From DASPGQ01 sp035457705 (lineage in GTDB: Bacteria > Acidobacteriota > Vicinamibacteria > Marinacidobacterales > SMYC01): 64,000 nucleotides of DNA. Positions 33,514 through 41,637 of this stretch are shown one piece after another. Within the stretch, counting starts at the first letter, position 1. The number at the start of each line of letters is the position of its first letter. Where the stretch lies: positions 1 through 64,000 of the forward strand of contig DATIBD010000032.1 in assembly GCA_035457705.1 (NCBI GenBank), in the 5' to 3' direction. The notes under the pieces are model-generated. The model saw only the letters and a program-made list of their open reading frames with translations, was not told the origin of the DNA and searched no databases. The translations under genes and the position numbers were made by a program.

Positions 33514-33538
33514 CTCGAGGGGACAAGTAGCTCTCGCT
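33514..33538. repeat. Direct repeat, right copy
   Basis: Identical 25 bp to 31218-31242, here outside any gene, consistent with a duplicated 3' end of the MATE gene or with a short dispersed element. The 221-nt interval 33406-33626 around it has no other recognisable feature except a small inverted repeat near 33605 (CATTCTATGATGAATG). Confidence 0.7.
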
Positions 33539-33626
33539 GCGGTCGGGATCACGGCGATGACGTTCGAGAAAATATCGTCGATGGCGCGATGGGCGGGGAT
33601 ATTCATTCTATGATGAATGGCCCGCG

Positions 33627-34406
33627 TCACGAGCGCTGGGCACGGAGGGCTCGGCCGGCGTCTCCGTCGGCGCCGAAGGCGAAAAGCGCGACGGAGAACA
33701 CCGTAATGGTCATCGCAAGGCCAGGGAAAACAGACATCCACCACGCATCCAATAGAAATGGCTGCGCGTTTCGCAGAAGGTAGCCCCAACTGACGCGTTG
33801 GAGCGAGCCCAGTCCCAGAAAGCTCAGACCCGCCTCAGTGAGCATCGCGCCTCCCATGGTCAGTGGCGCGGTCGCAACCAGCGGTCGAACGGCTTGGGGG
33901 AGTACGTGACGAAGAAAAAGCCAAGAGAATCGTGCCCCGCCGGCCCGCGCCGCCACGACGAACTCGCGCTCTTTGATCGTGAGTGTCTCCGCGCGGGCCA
34001 GGCGGGCAAGGCCGCTCCAGGAAGTCAATCCCAGAACAAGAACGAGCAACCACAGGTGGTATCCCCAGATCGTGAGAACGACGAGCGAGAGGAAGAACCG
34101 GGGCACGACCTGGAACACCTCGACCCCTCTCATCAAGATCTCGTCCCATAAACCCTCGAGGAGTCCCGCCGCGATTCCAATGCTCGCACCGAGCACGAGG
34201 GCGAGCAGAACCGTTCCCAATCCGACGAGGAGGGAAAGTCGTGTGCCCTCGATCACGCCCGCTGCCAGGTCGCGACCGAGATCGTCCGTGCCGAACCAAT
34301 GCTCGAGTGAGGGGGATTCCAATGGCCCGCCCGCCCGTACGGCGAATCGCGGCGACGGCAGGAGGACGACGAGCCCGAGGACGACGAGGGTGGCGCTGCG
34401 TTTCAT
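33627..34406 (-). CDS. ABC importer permease, DppC/OppC/NikC type
   Basis: A 259-residue inner-membrane permease with about 5-6 helices. HWFGTDDLGRDLAAGVIEGTRLSLLVG is the DppC/NikC N-terminal signature, and the ATPase-contact (EAA) loop reads REFVVAARAGGARFSWLFLRHVLPQAV. It starts in an ATGA overlap with the DppB-type gene. No ATP-binding subunit follows within the window; the next gene on this strand is more than 2 kb away. Substrate is discussed under the binding protein. Confidence 0.88.
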   Translation of the reverse strand: MKRSATLVVLGLVVLLPSPRFAVRAGGPLESPSLEHWFGTDDLGRDLAAGVIEGTRLSLLVGLGTVLLALVLGASIGIAAGLLEGLWDEILMRGVEVFQVVPRFFLSLVVLTIWGYHLWLLVLVLGLTSWSGLARLARAETLTIKEREFVVAARAGGARFSWLFLRHVLPQAVRPLVATAPLTMGGAMLTEAGLSFLGLGSLQRVSWGYLLRNAQPFLLDAWWMSVFPGLAMTITVFSVALFAFGADGDAGRALRAQRS

Positions 34407-35353
34407 GAGTAGCGAACGCGAGGATCGACGACGGCGTATAGGATGTCGGTGATGAGATTGGCAAGGACTACCGTGGCGGTGATCAAGAGGAAGATGCCGA
34501 GAACGAGAGGATAGTCCCGATTCGTTGATGCGAGCACCGAGAGCCTTCCCAGCCCAGGCCAGGCGAAGACGGTCTCCGTCAACACGGCACCGCTGAAGAT
34601 CGCGGCGACTCGCCCGCCGACGGTGGTGACGAGCGGTGGAAGCGTATTCCTGAGTGCGTGCGAAACAAGAACGACATTCGGCCTGAGGCCTCGACTCTCC
34701 GCCGCCAGCACGTAGTTAGTCGAGAGCTCACGCTCGACGCCGGTCCAGGTCAGGACCGTAATGAAAGCGAGCTGATGGAGCGTCAGCGTCAGCAGAGGGA
34801 GAAGAAGGTGCTCCACCAAATCGGTGGCGCTACCGTCCGAGCGCGGGTCGGTCATTCCCTGAACCGGAAACCAGCCCAGCCGGACGGCGAAGACCAGGAG
34901 CAATAGCTGCGCCAACCAGAACACGGGAACGGCGTTCGACGCAGCGATGGCTGCGATGAGACCTCGTGCTCGGGCGGGCTTCACCTTCCTCGCGATTCTT
35001 AGACCGAGCACGACCCCGAGGAACGTGGACGTGGCAAGTGACGGGACGACAAGCAGGAGAGTCGCGGGAAGCCTTTCCCAGAGGACCATCGCGACCGGAC
35101 GCTGAAAGTAGTAAGACTCACCGAGCTCACCTTGGAAGAGCCGGCCCAGGTAAACAACGTATTGCTCCAATAAACTACGATCGAGCCCATAACGCTCCCT
35201 GAGCTCGCGTTGCACCTCCTGGTGCGCGAACTCACCGCCGAGAGCAGTTACCGGGTCGCCCGGAGCGAGCTGCACGAGAGCGAACCCGAGGCTACCGACA
35301 ATCAACATCATCGGGATCATCTGTGCGAAACGGCGGGCTATGTATCGTCTCAC
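34403..35353 (-). CDS. ABC importer permease, DppB/OppB/NikB type
   Basis: A 316-residue permease with six helices. RRYIARRFAQMIPMMLIVGSLGFALVQLAPGDPV is the standard DppB/NikB N-terminus, and the EAA loop reads NYVLAAESRGLRPNVVLVSHALRNTLPPLV. GTG 35353 is used because it overlaps the binding-protein stop (GTGA) and gives the family N-terminus. Forms a heterodimeric channel with the downstream DppC-type protein. Confidence 0.9.
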   Translation of the reverse strand: MRRYIARRFAQMIPMMLIVGSLGFALVQLAPGDPVTALGGEFAHQEVQRELRERYGLDRSLLEQYVVYLGRLFQGELGESYYFQRPVAMVLWERLPATLLLVVPSLATSTFLGVVLGLRIARKVKPARARGLIAAIAASNAVPVFWLAQLLLLVFAVRLGWFPVQGMTDPRSDGSATDLVEHLLLPLLTLTLHQLAFITVLTWTGVERELSTNYVLAAESRGLRPNVVLVSHALRNTLPPLVTTVGGRVAAIFSGAVLTETVFAWPGLGRLSVLASTNRDYPLVLGIFLLITATVVLANLITDILYAVVDPRVRYS

Positions 35354-36903
35354 GGGTCGGAGCTCACGGTCGCGCTGCGCGCTCGCTCGGCGAACTGGCC
35401 GCTCCACGGCGCAAAGTCCTTGAATGCGGAACGGTAGGCAGTCAGATTTCTCGTTTCCACGAGCCACCAATAAGGGAGATCCTCGGAAATGATTTCTTGC
35501 ACACGATGATAAAGCGCCCCACGTTCGTTTCGGTCCTGGCGCTTCGCGGCCCGTTCGAAAAGAGCATCGACCTCGGCATTGCGATAGGCAGCGGCGTTCG
35601 AGAACGGGACAGGCCCTATGCTCGACGAATCGTACAAGCGTCGAACCCCGATATCCGGGTCCAGGCCCTGGCAGTAGGAAACGAGTGCGGTGTCGAAATC
35701 ACGATCGGTGTACACGGTCTCGACGGCAGCCGCCCTGTCGAGCGCGCGGATCTCGAGGGTGACCCCGACCTCCGCGAGCTGCTGTTGGAGGATCTCGCCG
35801 AACTTGATGAACGTCGGGAAAAGGACGATATCGATCGAGCGTTCGTGCCAGCCGGCCTCTCGAAACAATGCTTCAGCCCCGGCCGGATCGAGATCGTATC
35901 TCTGCAGCATGCCCTCGGCGTGCGCCCAGGGGATACCGCGGGCGATTGGGGCCGAAGGCACGTCGCCCTCCCCGAACAGGACGCGTTCGACGATTTGCGC
36001 GCGGTCGATCGCATGGGCGAAAGCGTGGCGGACGCGAACGTCGTCGAGGGGCCTGCGCTCGAGATTGAAGATCCAGGTCATTACGCAGTTGCTTCCTCCC
36101 GGCCCGCTCGCTGCCGCGACCACGGTGAAGTCTCCAACACTCGCGCGAAGCCGTTTCACATCCGATGGACGTACCGAGCCGACGTAATCGACTTCACCGT
36201 TTCGAAGTGCGAGGAGCTGCGTGCTCTCGTCGGGGATGATTCGGAAAACGAGCCCATCGAGACGTGGTAGACCTGGCTTGAAGTAATCGTCGTTTCTCAC
36301 CAGTACGATGCGGTCGTCCGGCTGGTGAGAAGAGAAACGAAAGGGACCAGTTCCGACCGGCGCAAGATTCGCCGGGTGTCTTTCGACATCACCATCCGCG
36401 TATCGGTGTGCCGGCAGGATCGGGGCCTCGGTGACATCGAGCCGCTCGAGAAGGGGAGCGTATGGCTCGGCGAACCGGAATATGACAGTCCGGTCGTCCG
36501 GAGTATCGATAGACTTCAGGTTTCCAGCGAGTCCGGCACGGGTACGCGAATGAAAGCGCAAGAGCACGTGCTCGAACGTGAACGCGACGTCCTTCGAGCC
36601 AAAGGGAGCTCCGTCATGCCAGCGGACACCCGGCGCGAGGTGAAAAACGTACGTGCGAGCGTCGTCCTTGATCTCCCAGCGTGTCGCGAGGTCGGGTGAC
36701 GGATTCCCCTCCTCGTCGAGGGCCACGAGGGCGTTGTAGAGAGAATCGGCCACCGCATGGACGTGTGCCGCCGTGGTGATGCCGGGGTTGAAGTGACCCG
36801 GATCGTTTCCGATCGCAATGACCGCAACGCTTCTTTCGCCAGGTTTGCGCTGCGAGGAACATGCCACGACCGAGAGACAAACAGCCGTGACCACTGGTTT
36901 CAT
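35350..36903 (-). CDS. ABC solute-binding lipoprotein, family 5 (dipeptide/nickel type)
   Basis: A 517-residue SBP_bac_5 protein. MKPVVTAVCLSVVACSS is a lipoprotein signal with lipobox SVVAC. Core: LATRWEIKDDARTYVFHLAPGVRWHDGAPFGSKDVAFTFEHV, NLAPVGTGPFRF, DDVRVRHAFAHAIDRAQIVERVLFGEGDVPSAPI and GLDPDIGVRRLYDSSSIG. The family binds peptides or nickel chelates. It is divergent, 106 nt away, from a [NiFe]-hydrogenase operon, so nickel import is a reasonable inference, but I cannot confirm nickel-binding residues. First gene of a three-gene transporter unit that lacks ATPases here. Confidence 0.85.
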   Translation of the reverse strand: MKPVVTAVCLSVVACSSQRKPGERSVAVIAIGNDPGHFNPGITTAAHVHAVADSLYNALVALDEEGNPSPDLATRWEIKDDARTYVFHLAPGVRWHDGAPFGSKDVAFTFEHVLLRFHSRTRAGLAGNLKSIDTPDDRTVIFRFAEPYAPLLERLDVTEAPILPAHRYADGDVERHPANLAPVGTGPFRFSSHQPDDRIVLVRNDDYFKPGLPRLDGLVFRIIPDESTQLLALRNGEVDYVGSVRPSDVKRLRASVGDFTVVAAASGPGGSNCVMTWIFNLERRPLDDVRVRHAFAHAIDRAQIVERVLFGEGDVPSAPIARGIPWAHAEGMLQRYDLDPAGAEALFREAGWHERSIDIVLFPTFIKFGEILQQQLAEVGVTLEIRALDRAAAVETVYTDRDFDTALVSYCQGLDPDIGVRRLYDSSSIGPVPFSNAAAYRNAEVDALFERAAKRQDRNERGALYHRVQEIISEDLPYWWLVETRNLTAYRSAFKDFAPWSGQFAERARSATVSSDP

Positions 36904-36912
36904 GCGGCTATT

Positions 36913-36933
36913 CTCTACCACGCTCCGGTAGAG
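36913..36933. promoter_or_regulatory. Inverted repeat in the nickel-type importer/hydrogenase divergent region
   Basis: CTCTACC-ACGCTCC-GGTAGAG: 7-bp arms around a 7-nt spacer, immediately upstream of the importer gene and 16 nt before the -35 of the hydrogenase operon. It could be an operator shared by both units. It does not match the GTATGA/TCATAC NikR site. Confidence 0.4.
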
Positions 36934-36948
36934 TGATCAGGAATCGGG

Positions 36949-36978
36949 TTGACAACGTTTCTCTGGATCACCTACGCT
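36949..36978 (+). promoter_or_regulatory. Sigma70-type promoter of the hydrogenase operon
   Basis: A perfect -35 TTGACA (36949-36954), an 18-nt spacer and TACGCT (36973-36978) as -10. Transcription would start about 36985, giving a leader of roughly 25 nt before the regulator gene with GGGGGAG as ribosome site. The -10 lies within the tandem repeat 36971-36990. Confidence 0.6.
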
Positions 36979-36990
36979 GACCTACGTTGA
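36971..36990 (+). repeat. Tandem decamer overlapping the -10 box
   Basis: CCTACGCTGA followed directly by CCTACGTTGA (9 of 10 identical). Excisionase/MerR-like regulators often bind direct repeats; the product of the first gene downstream is the obvious candidate, so this may be an autoregulatory operator for the whole hydrogenase operon. Confidence 0.45.
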
Positions 36991-37009
36991 CAGCAGGGGG
37001 AGTCTCGAA

Positions 37010-37474
37010 GTGTCAGACGTGTTGACGCTGCGGGAAGTGGCGTCCCTACTGAAAGTTCACCCCAACACTGTTTACCGTCTCGCTCGCAGCGGACGGTTGC
37101 CCGCCTTCAAAACCGGAACCGACTGGCGCTTCCAGCGGCTCGCGGTCGAATCTTGGATGCGTTCGCCTACGCGTCACGGGGATTCGAGCTCCTCAGATGA
37201 GGTTTTCCACCTCGTGTACTGGATGCTGAGTCAGGGGTTCTCCCTGACTTTGACACCGGGCGAGCTGGCCCTCCTCCTGGACTGTACCCCTCGGATCGTG
37301 CAGCGTTCGCTGGACGCTTTGTCGCGACGCGGGTGGGTTGGGATCGCCCAGGGTCGGGTGGCGCTCACCCCCGAGGGCATCGACGAAGCGCACCGCCGTT
37401 TCGGCGCACGAGCGCAACCGCCGTCGGGACACGAGTCGGTGCGGATGTTTGCCGAGCGGCACGGGCGCTCATGA
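37010..37474 (+). CDS. Excisionase-type helix-turn-helix regulator with second winged domain
   Basis: A 154-residue protein. Residues 1-52 (VLTLREVASLLKVHPNTVYRLARSGRLPAFKTGTDWRFQRLAVESWM) form a complete excisionase-family winged helix. Residues about 65-135 look like a second wHTH (FSLTLTPGELALLLDCTPRIVQRSLDALSRRGWVGIAQGRVALTPEG). GTG 37010 has GGGGGAG upstream. It heads the hydrogenase operon and its stop overlaps the hypF ATG (ATGA), so it is likely the operon's own regulator. Confidence 0.85.
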   Translation: MSDVLTLREVASLLKVHPNTVYRLARSGRLPAFKTGTDWRFQRLAVESWMRSPTRHGDSSSSDEVFHLVYWMLSQGFSLTLTPGELALLLDCTPRIVQRSLDALSRRGWVGIAQGRVALTPEGIDEAHRRFGARAQPPSGHESVRMFAERHGRS

Positions 37475-39687
37475 ACACGGAGCGGCGCTGCATCACCGTC
37501 CGAGGCCTCGTGCAAGGAGTCGGTTTCCGGCCCTACGTGCACGAGCTCGCCCGGCGACTCTCACTCTCGGGGTTCGTCCGTAACGGGACGAGCGGGGTGG
37601 ATATCGAGGTCGAGGGCGAGCCCGCGCTGCTTCGGTGTTTCGTCGACGAGCTCTCCCGGCAGCCGCCGGCGGCGGCCCGAATCGACGAGCTGCGCTGGAG
37701 TCCAGCACCGGTCCGTGGCGAAGTCGAGTTCCGCATCGCAACGAGCGACGATACGTCGACCGAGCTACCCCTTTTCACCGCCGACCGCGCGACCTGCGAC
37801 GATTGCCGCCGCGAGCTCTTCGAGCCAACCGACCGCCGCTTCGAGTATCCGTTCCTGAACTGCACTCAGTGCGGTCCGCGGCTGACGATCATCGAGGGGG
37901 CGCCCTACGACCGCGAGCGCACCACGATGGCGCGATTCGACATGTGTCGCCGGTGCCGCGAAGAGTACGAGCACCCCGCATCCCGACGGTTTCACGCGCA
38001 ACCCAACGCGTGCCCGCAGTGCGGACCTCGCCTCGATGGTCCGCTTCAGGGCTTCGTGGACGCGGTTCTAGGCGGTCACCTGGGGGCGCTGAAGGGGCTC
38101 GGTGGCTACCATTTCGTGTGTGATGCAACTTCCGACGCGGCTGTGGCGCGGCTGCGTCAACGGAAGGCGCGCGACGAAAAACCCTTCGCGGTCATGGTTC
38201 CCGATTTGGCATGCGCCGCCGAGCTCGCGCATGTGAGCGAGCTGGAGAGTGAGCTCTTGAGCTCGCCACGGCGTCCCATCGTGATCGTGCGCAAGCGGGA
38301 CGCCAACGTCCTTGCCTCCGGCGTCGCCCCCGGAAACCCGAACGTCGGGTTGATGTTGCCTTATACGCCCCTCCACATGCTGCTCATGCAGCGGGTGGAG
38401 CGGCGACCCCTCGTGATGACCAGCGCGAATCGTTCGGACGAGCCCATCGTCCATCTCGAAGCGGACTTGCCCCTCCTCGACGGGATACCCGATATCGTGC
38501 TCGGCCACGACCGCCCGATCCGCGTGCGTTGCGACGATTCGGTGACGCGGCTCGTTCTCGAAGAGGAGCTGCCTGTGCGGCGCTCGCGCGGCTACGCTCC
38601 CGAGCCGATTCGTCTGACAAAGCCGCTGGCAAAGCGAATCCTCGCCGTCGGAGGCCAACTGAAGAACACGTTCGCTCTCGGTGCGGCAGACCGGGTCATC
38701 GTGAGCCATCACATCGGTGATCTCGACGAGCTGCGCGCACTGGATGCGCTCGAAGGAGACATCACGCTCTACGAGGAGCTCTTCGACTTCACGCCCGAAG
38801 TGCTCGTTCACGACCTCCACCCGGAATACGCTTCGACGCGGTATGCGCGGACCCGTGCCGCGCGGGAGTCTCTACCTGCCTTCGCCGTCCAGCACCATCA
38901 CGCTCATGTCGCCGCCTGCAAGGCGGAGAATGGCCTCGAGGGTCCGGTGATCGGAGTGGCGTTCGACGGCTCAGGGTTCGGCTCGGATGGCACCTTGTGG
39001 GGCGGGGAGTTCCTCATCGTCGACGAAGCGCGCTTCGAGCGCGCAGCCCACTTGCGGGCCGTCCCACTTCCCGGAGGGGATCGCGCCGCAAGGGAGCCGT
39101 GGCGGATGGCGATTTCCTATCTGGTCGATGCGGGCATCGAACCGCCCGCGGACGAAAACCCAACCATCGTCGAGATGATCCAGAAGAAGATTCATTCTCC
39201 CCTTACGTCCAGCGCGGGCCGTCTGTTCGACGCCATTTCATCGCTCATCGGAGTGCGTCGACTCTCGAGCTACGAAGGCCAGGCCGCCATGGAGCTCGAA
39301 TGGCTGTGCGATCGACGGCTGTCGGAACGGCCCTACCCGTTCGCACTCGACGCTGCTGGCGGTATCGTCGACACTCGCCCACTTATCCGGGCAGTGATGG
39401 AAGATCGACGGCGGAGCGTCGCGCCGGAAGAGATAGCGCGGCGTTTCCACCGAACGATGGTCAGCATCGTTGTAGACGTCTGTCAAAAACTCCGCGAGGC
39501 TCATGGGCTCTCGAGGGTTCTCCTCACCGGCGGCGTCTTCCAGAACGCTCTTTTGCTGGAGGTTGCGGTCTCCGCGCTCGCCCGCGAGGGATTCGAAGTC
39601 TTTCGCCACCGCCTCGTACCGCCCAACGACGGAGGACTCTCTCTCGGTCAGATAGCCGTCGCGTCGGAGCAGTTGGTATGTGTCTAG
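37471..39687 (+). CDS. hypF: Carbamoyltransferase HypF ([NiFe]-hydrogenase maturation)
   Basis: Makes the carbamoyl group on HypE that becomes the cyanide ligands of the NiFe(CN)2CO centre. The 738 residues contain, in order, an acylphosphatase domain (VRGLVQGVGFRPYVHELA), two zinc fingers (CDDCRRELF...NCTQCG and CRRCREEYE...ACPQCG), a YrdC-like domain (KGLGGYHFVCDAT, KPFAVMVPD, TSANRSDEPI) and a Kae1-like domain (FAVQHHHAHVAAC, GVAFDGSGFG, GGVFQNALLL). All are intact and length is normal. ATG 37471 overlaps the regulator stop. Confidence 0.96.
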   Translation: MNTERRCITVRGLVQGVGFRPYVHELARRLSLSGFVRNGTSGVDIEVEGEPALLRCFVDELSRQPPAAARIDELRWSPAPVRGEVEFRIATSDDTSTELPLFTADRATCDDCRRELFEPTDRRFEYPFLNCTQCGPRLTIIEGAPYDRERTTMARFDMCRRCREEYEHPASRRFHAQPNACPQCGPRLDGPLQGFVDAVLGGHLGALKGLGGYHFVCDATSDAAVARLRQRKARDEKPFAVMVPDLACAAELAHVSELESELLSSPRRPIVIVRKRDANVLASGVAPGNPNVGLMLPYTPLHMLLMQRVERRPLVMTSANRSDEPIVHLEADLPLLDGIPDIVLGHDRPIRVRCDDSVTRLVLEEELPVRRSRGYAPEPIRLTKPLAKRILAVGGQLKNTFALGAADRVIVSHHIGDLDELRALDALEGDITLYEELFDFTPEVLVHDLHPEYASTRYARTRAARESLPAFAVQHHHAHVAACKAENGLEGPVIGVAFDGSGFGSDGTLWGGEFLIVDEARFERAAHLRAVPLPGGDRAAREPWRMAISYLVDAGIEPPADENPTIVEMIQKKIHSPLTSSAGRLFDAISSLIGVRRLSSYEGQAAMELEWLCDRRLSERPYPFALDAAGGIVDTRPLIRAVMEDRRRSVAPEEIARRFHRTMVSIVVDVCQKLREAHGLSRVLLTGGVFQNALLLEVAVSALAREGFEVFRHRLVPPNDGGLSLGQIAVASEQLVCV

Positions 39688-39935
39688 GAATCCCCGGGAA
39701 AGTCATGGAGACGTTCCAGGAGCACGACATTCTCATGGGCAAGGTCAGTTTCGATGGGGTCGTGAAGAAAGTCTGCCTTGAGCACGTTCCCGATGCGGCG
39801 CCGGGCGAGTATGTACTCGTTCACGTCGGGTTTGCGCTCTCCAAGATCGAAGAGGCACAGGCGCGCCAGGTGTTCGAGCTTCTCGATGCCCTGGAAATGC
39901 CTAGTGAGCTCGAGGACGGTGGAGGTACTGGGTGA
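39678..39935 (+). CDS. hypC: Hydrogenase assembly chaperone HypC
   Basis: An 85-residue HypC/HybG/HupF protein. It starts MCLGIPGKVME with the essential Cys2, which carries the Fe(CN)2CO unit together with HypD, and continues with VKKVCLEHVPDAAPGEYVLVHVGFALSKIEEAQA. The ATG lies 10 nt inside the end of hypF, and its stop overlaps the hypD GTG. Confidence 0.95.
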   Translation: MCLGIPGKVMETFQEHDILMGKVSFDGVVKKVCLEHVPDAAPGEYVLVHVGFALSKIEEAQARQVFELLDALEMPSELEDGGGTG

Positions 39936-41041
39936 AGTACCTCGACGAGTACCGCGACCCCGATGCAGCGATTCGATTGGTCCGCGCCATCGAGGCCCGA
40001 TTGAGCCGGCCCTGGACCATCATGGAAGTCTGCGGCGGGCAGACGCACACCATCGTCAAGTTCGGTATCGACCGCATGCTGCCCCAAGAGCTCACGCTTG
40101 TCCACGGCCCGGGTTGCCCCGTCTGCGTCACCGCGCTCGAGCGGATAGACCGTGCGCATGCCATAGCTTCTCGTCCCGAGGTGATTTTCACGTCCTTTGG
40201 CGACATGCTTCGGGTTCCCGGATCGAGCGGCGATCTGCTCGAGCTCAAGGCAAAGGGCGCAGATGTGAGGGTCGTGTATTCGCCGCTCGATGCGGTCGAG
40301 CTCGCCGCGACGAACCCTAAGCGCGAGGTAGTCTTCTTCGCCGTCGGCTTCGAGACCACGGCGCCCGCCAATGCCATGGCGGTGCGACAAGCTCATCGCC
40401 GTGGGTTGACCAATTTCAGCGTTCTCGTGTCTCACGTCCTCGTGCCTCCCGCCATGACCCACATTCTCCAATCGCCGGAGAATCGCGTCGAAGGTTTTCT
40501 GGGTCCCGGCCACGTGTGCACCGTCATGGGCACGGAGGAGTACGGTCCAATCGCGAAGAGTTTCGGCGTGCCAATAGAAATCACGGGGTTCGAGCCTGTC
40601 GACATGCTGGAAGGGATACTCAAATGCGTCGAGCAGCTCGAGGCAGGAACGGCGGAGGTTCGGACGCCCTACCGTCGCGTCGTACGGCCAGAGGGAAACC
40701 TTTCGGCAAAGAAACTCCTGAGCGAAGTCTTCGAAGTCTGCGATCGCAGCTGGCGGGGTGTGGGAACGATTCCCAAGAGCGGCTATCGACTCGCACCCGA
40801 ATATCGCGCCTACGACGCCGAGAGGCGCTTCGACACTTCGGAGATCGCCACTCGCGAGTCGCCGGGATGCATCAGCGGGCAAATTCTCAAAGGGGTGAGG
40901 AAGCCGATCGACTGTCCCTTGTTCGGCACCGACTGCACCCCTCGCAGGCCTCTCGGGGCCACCATGGTCTCGGCCGAGGGAGCATGCGCCGCTTACTACG
41001 CCTATGGACGCCATCTGGAGCTCGTCGATGCAGCCGGTTGA
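39932..41041 (+). CDS. hypD: Hydrogenase maturation protein HypD
   Basis: A 369-residue Fe-S scaffold on which the Fe(CN)2CO unit is assembled with HypC. Conserved segments: MEVCGGQTHTIVKFGID, HGPGCPVCVT (essential Cys pair), GFETTAPANAMAV and the C-terminal [4Fe-4S] region ESPGCISGQIL...PIDCPLFGTDCTP...SAEGACAAYYAYGR. GTG 39932 forms a GTGA overlap with hypC. Confidence 0.96.
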   Translation: MKYLDEYRDPDAAIRLVRAIEARLSRPWTIMEVCGGQTHTIVKFGIDRMLPQELTLVHGPGCPVCVTALERIDRAHAIASRPEVIFTSFGDMLRVPGSSGDLLELKAKGADVRVVYSPLDAVELAATNPKREVVFFAVGFETTAPANAMAVRQAHRRGLTNFSVLVSHVLVPPAMTHILQSPENRVEGFLGPGHVCTVMGTEEYGPIAKSFGVPIEITGFEPVDMLEGILKCVEQLEAGTAEVRTPYRRVVRPEGNLSAKKLLSEVFEVCDRSWRGVGTIPKSGYRLAPEYRAYDAERRFDTSEIATRESPGCISGQILKGVRKPIDCPLFGTDCTPRRPLGATMVSAEGACAAYYAYGRHLELVDAAG

Positions 41042-41636
41042 AAGCGAGGTGGGTCTTCGCGAGCGCGTTCGGCGCAAGGCGCGGGAAAGCGCGCGCACCA
41101 TCGAGGCCTTCTTCGAACGGGAGGCGGACCGCGTCGTCGAATGCTGCCGCGTGCTCGCGGAAGCACTCGATAACGGGGGCCGCTTGTTCGTCATGGGAAA
41201 CGGTGGAAGCGCCTGCGACGCTCAGCACCTGGCGGTGGAATTCACCCATCCGGTGGTAGCGAAGCGGCGGGCGTTTCCCGCGACAGCGCTGGTCAACGAT
41301 ATCGCCTGGTTGACGGCGACGGGAAACGACGATGACTTCGCCGTAGCATTCGCCGAGCAGCTCCGGCTCCTGGCACGATCAGGCGACATCGTCATCGGCC
41401 TCTCCACCAGTGGCCAGTCGGCAAACGTGAATCGTGCCCTGCGGGTCGCCCGGGACATGGAGCTCAGGACCGTGGGCATCGCGGGAAAAGATGGCGGACG
41501 GCTGAAGGACGTTTGCGATTACTTGTTCGTCGTCCCGAGCTACAGCATCCACCGAATCCAGGAGACGCAGGGGGTCCTGCTCCACGTGATGTGGGACCTG
41601 ATTCACATCGGCCGCGGCGAAGAGGACGTCTTGTAA
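41028..41636 (+). CDS. SIS-domain phosphosugar isomerase-like protein (GmhA-type) inside the hyp operon
   Basis: A 202-residue SIS-domain protein. RLFVMGNGGSACDAQHLAVEFTHPV, VIGLSTSGQSANVNRALRVAR and the C-terminal ETQGVLLHVMWDLIH match sedoheptulose-7-phosphate isomerase (GmhA). It starts 14 nt inside the end of hypD and ends 1 nt before hypE, so it is an integral member of the operon. A heptose isomerase has no known step in hydrogenase assembly; it may have been recruited as a regulator or a sugar-phosphate-sensing partner. Confidence 0.85.
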   Translation: MQPVESEVGLRERVRRKARESARTIEAFFEREADRVVECCRVLAEALDNGGRLFVMGNGGSACDAQHLAVEFTHPVVAKRRAFPATALVNDIAWLTATGNDDDFAVAFAEQLRLLARSGDIVIGLSTSGQSANVNRALRVARDMELRTVGIAGKDGGRLKDVCDYLFVVPSYSIHRIQETQGVLLHVMWDLIHIGRGEEDVL

Positions 41637-41637
41637 T

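Noticed and set aside
36949..36990. NikR or Fur binding site in the hydrogenase control region
   Set aside because: Neither GTATGA-N16-TCATAC nor an AT-rich Fur-box-like 19-mer is present.
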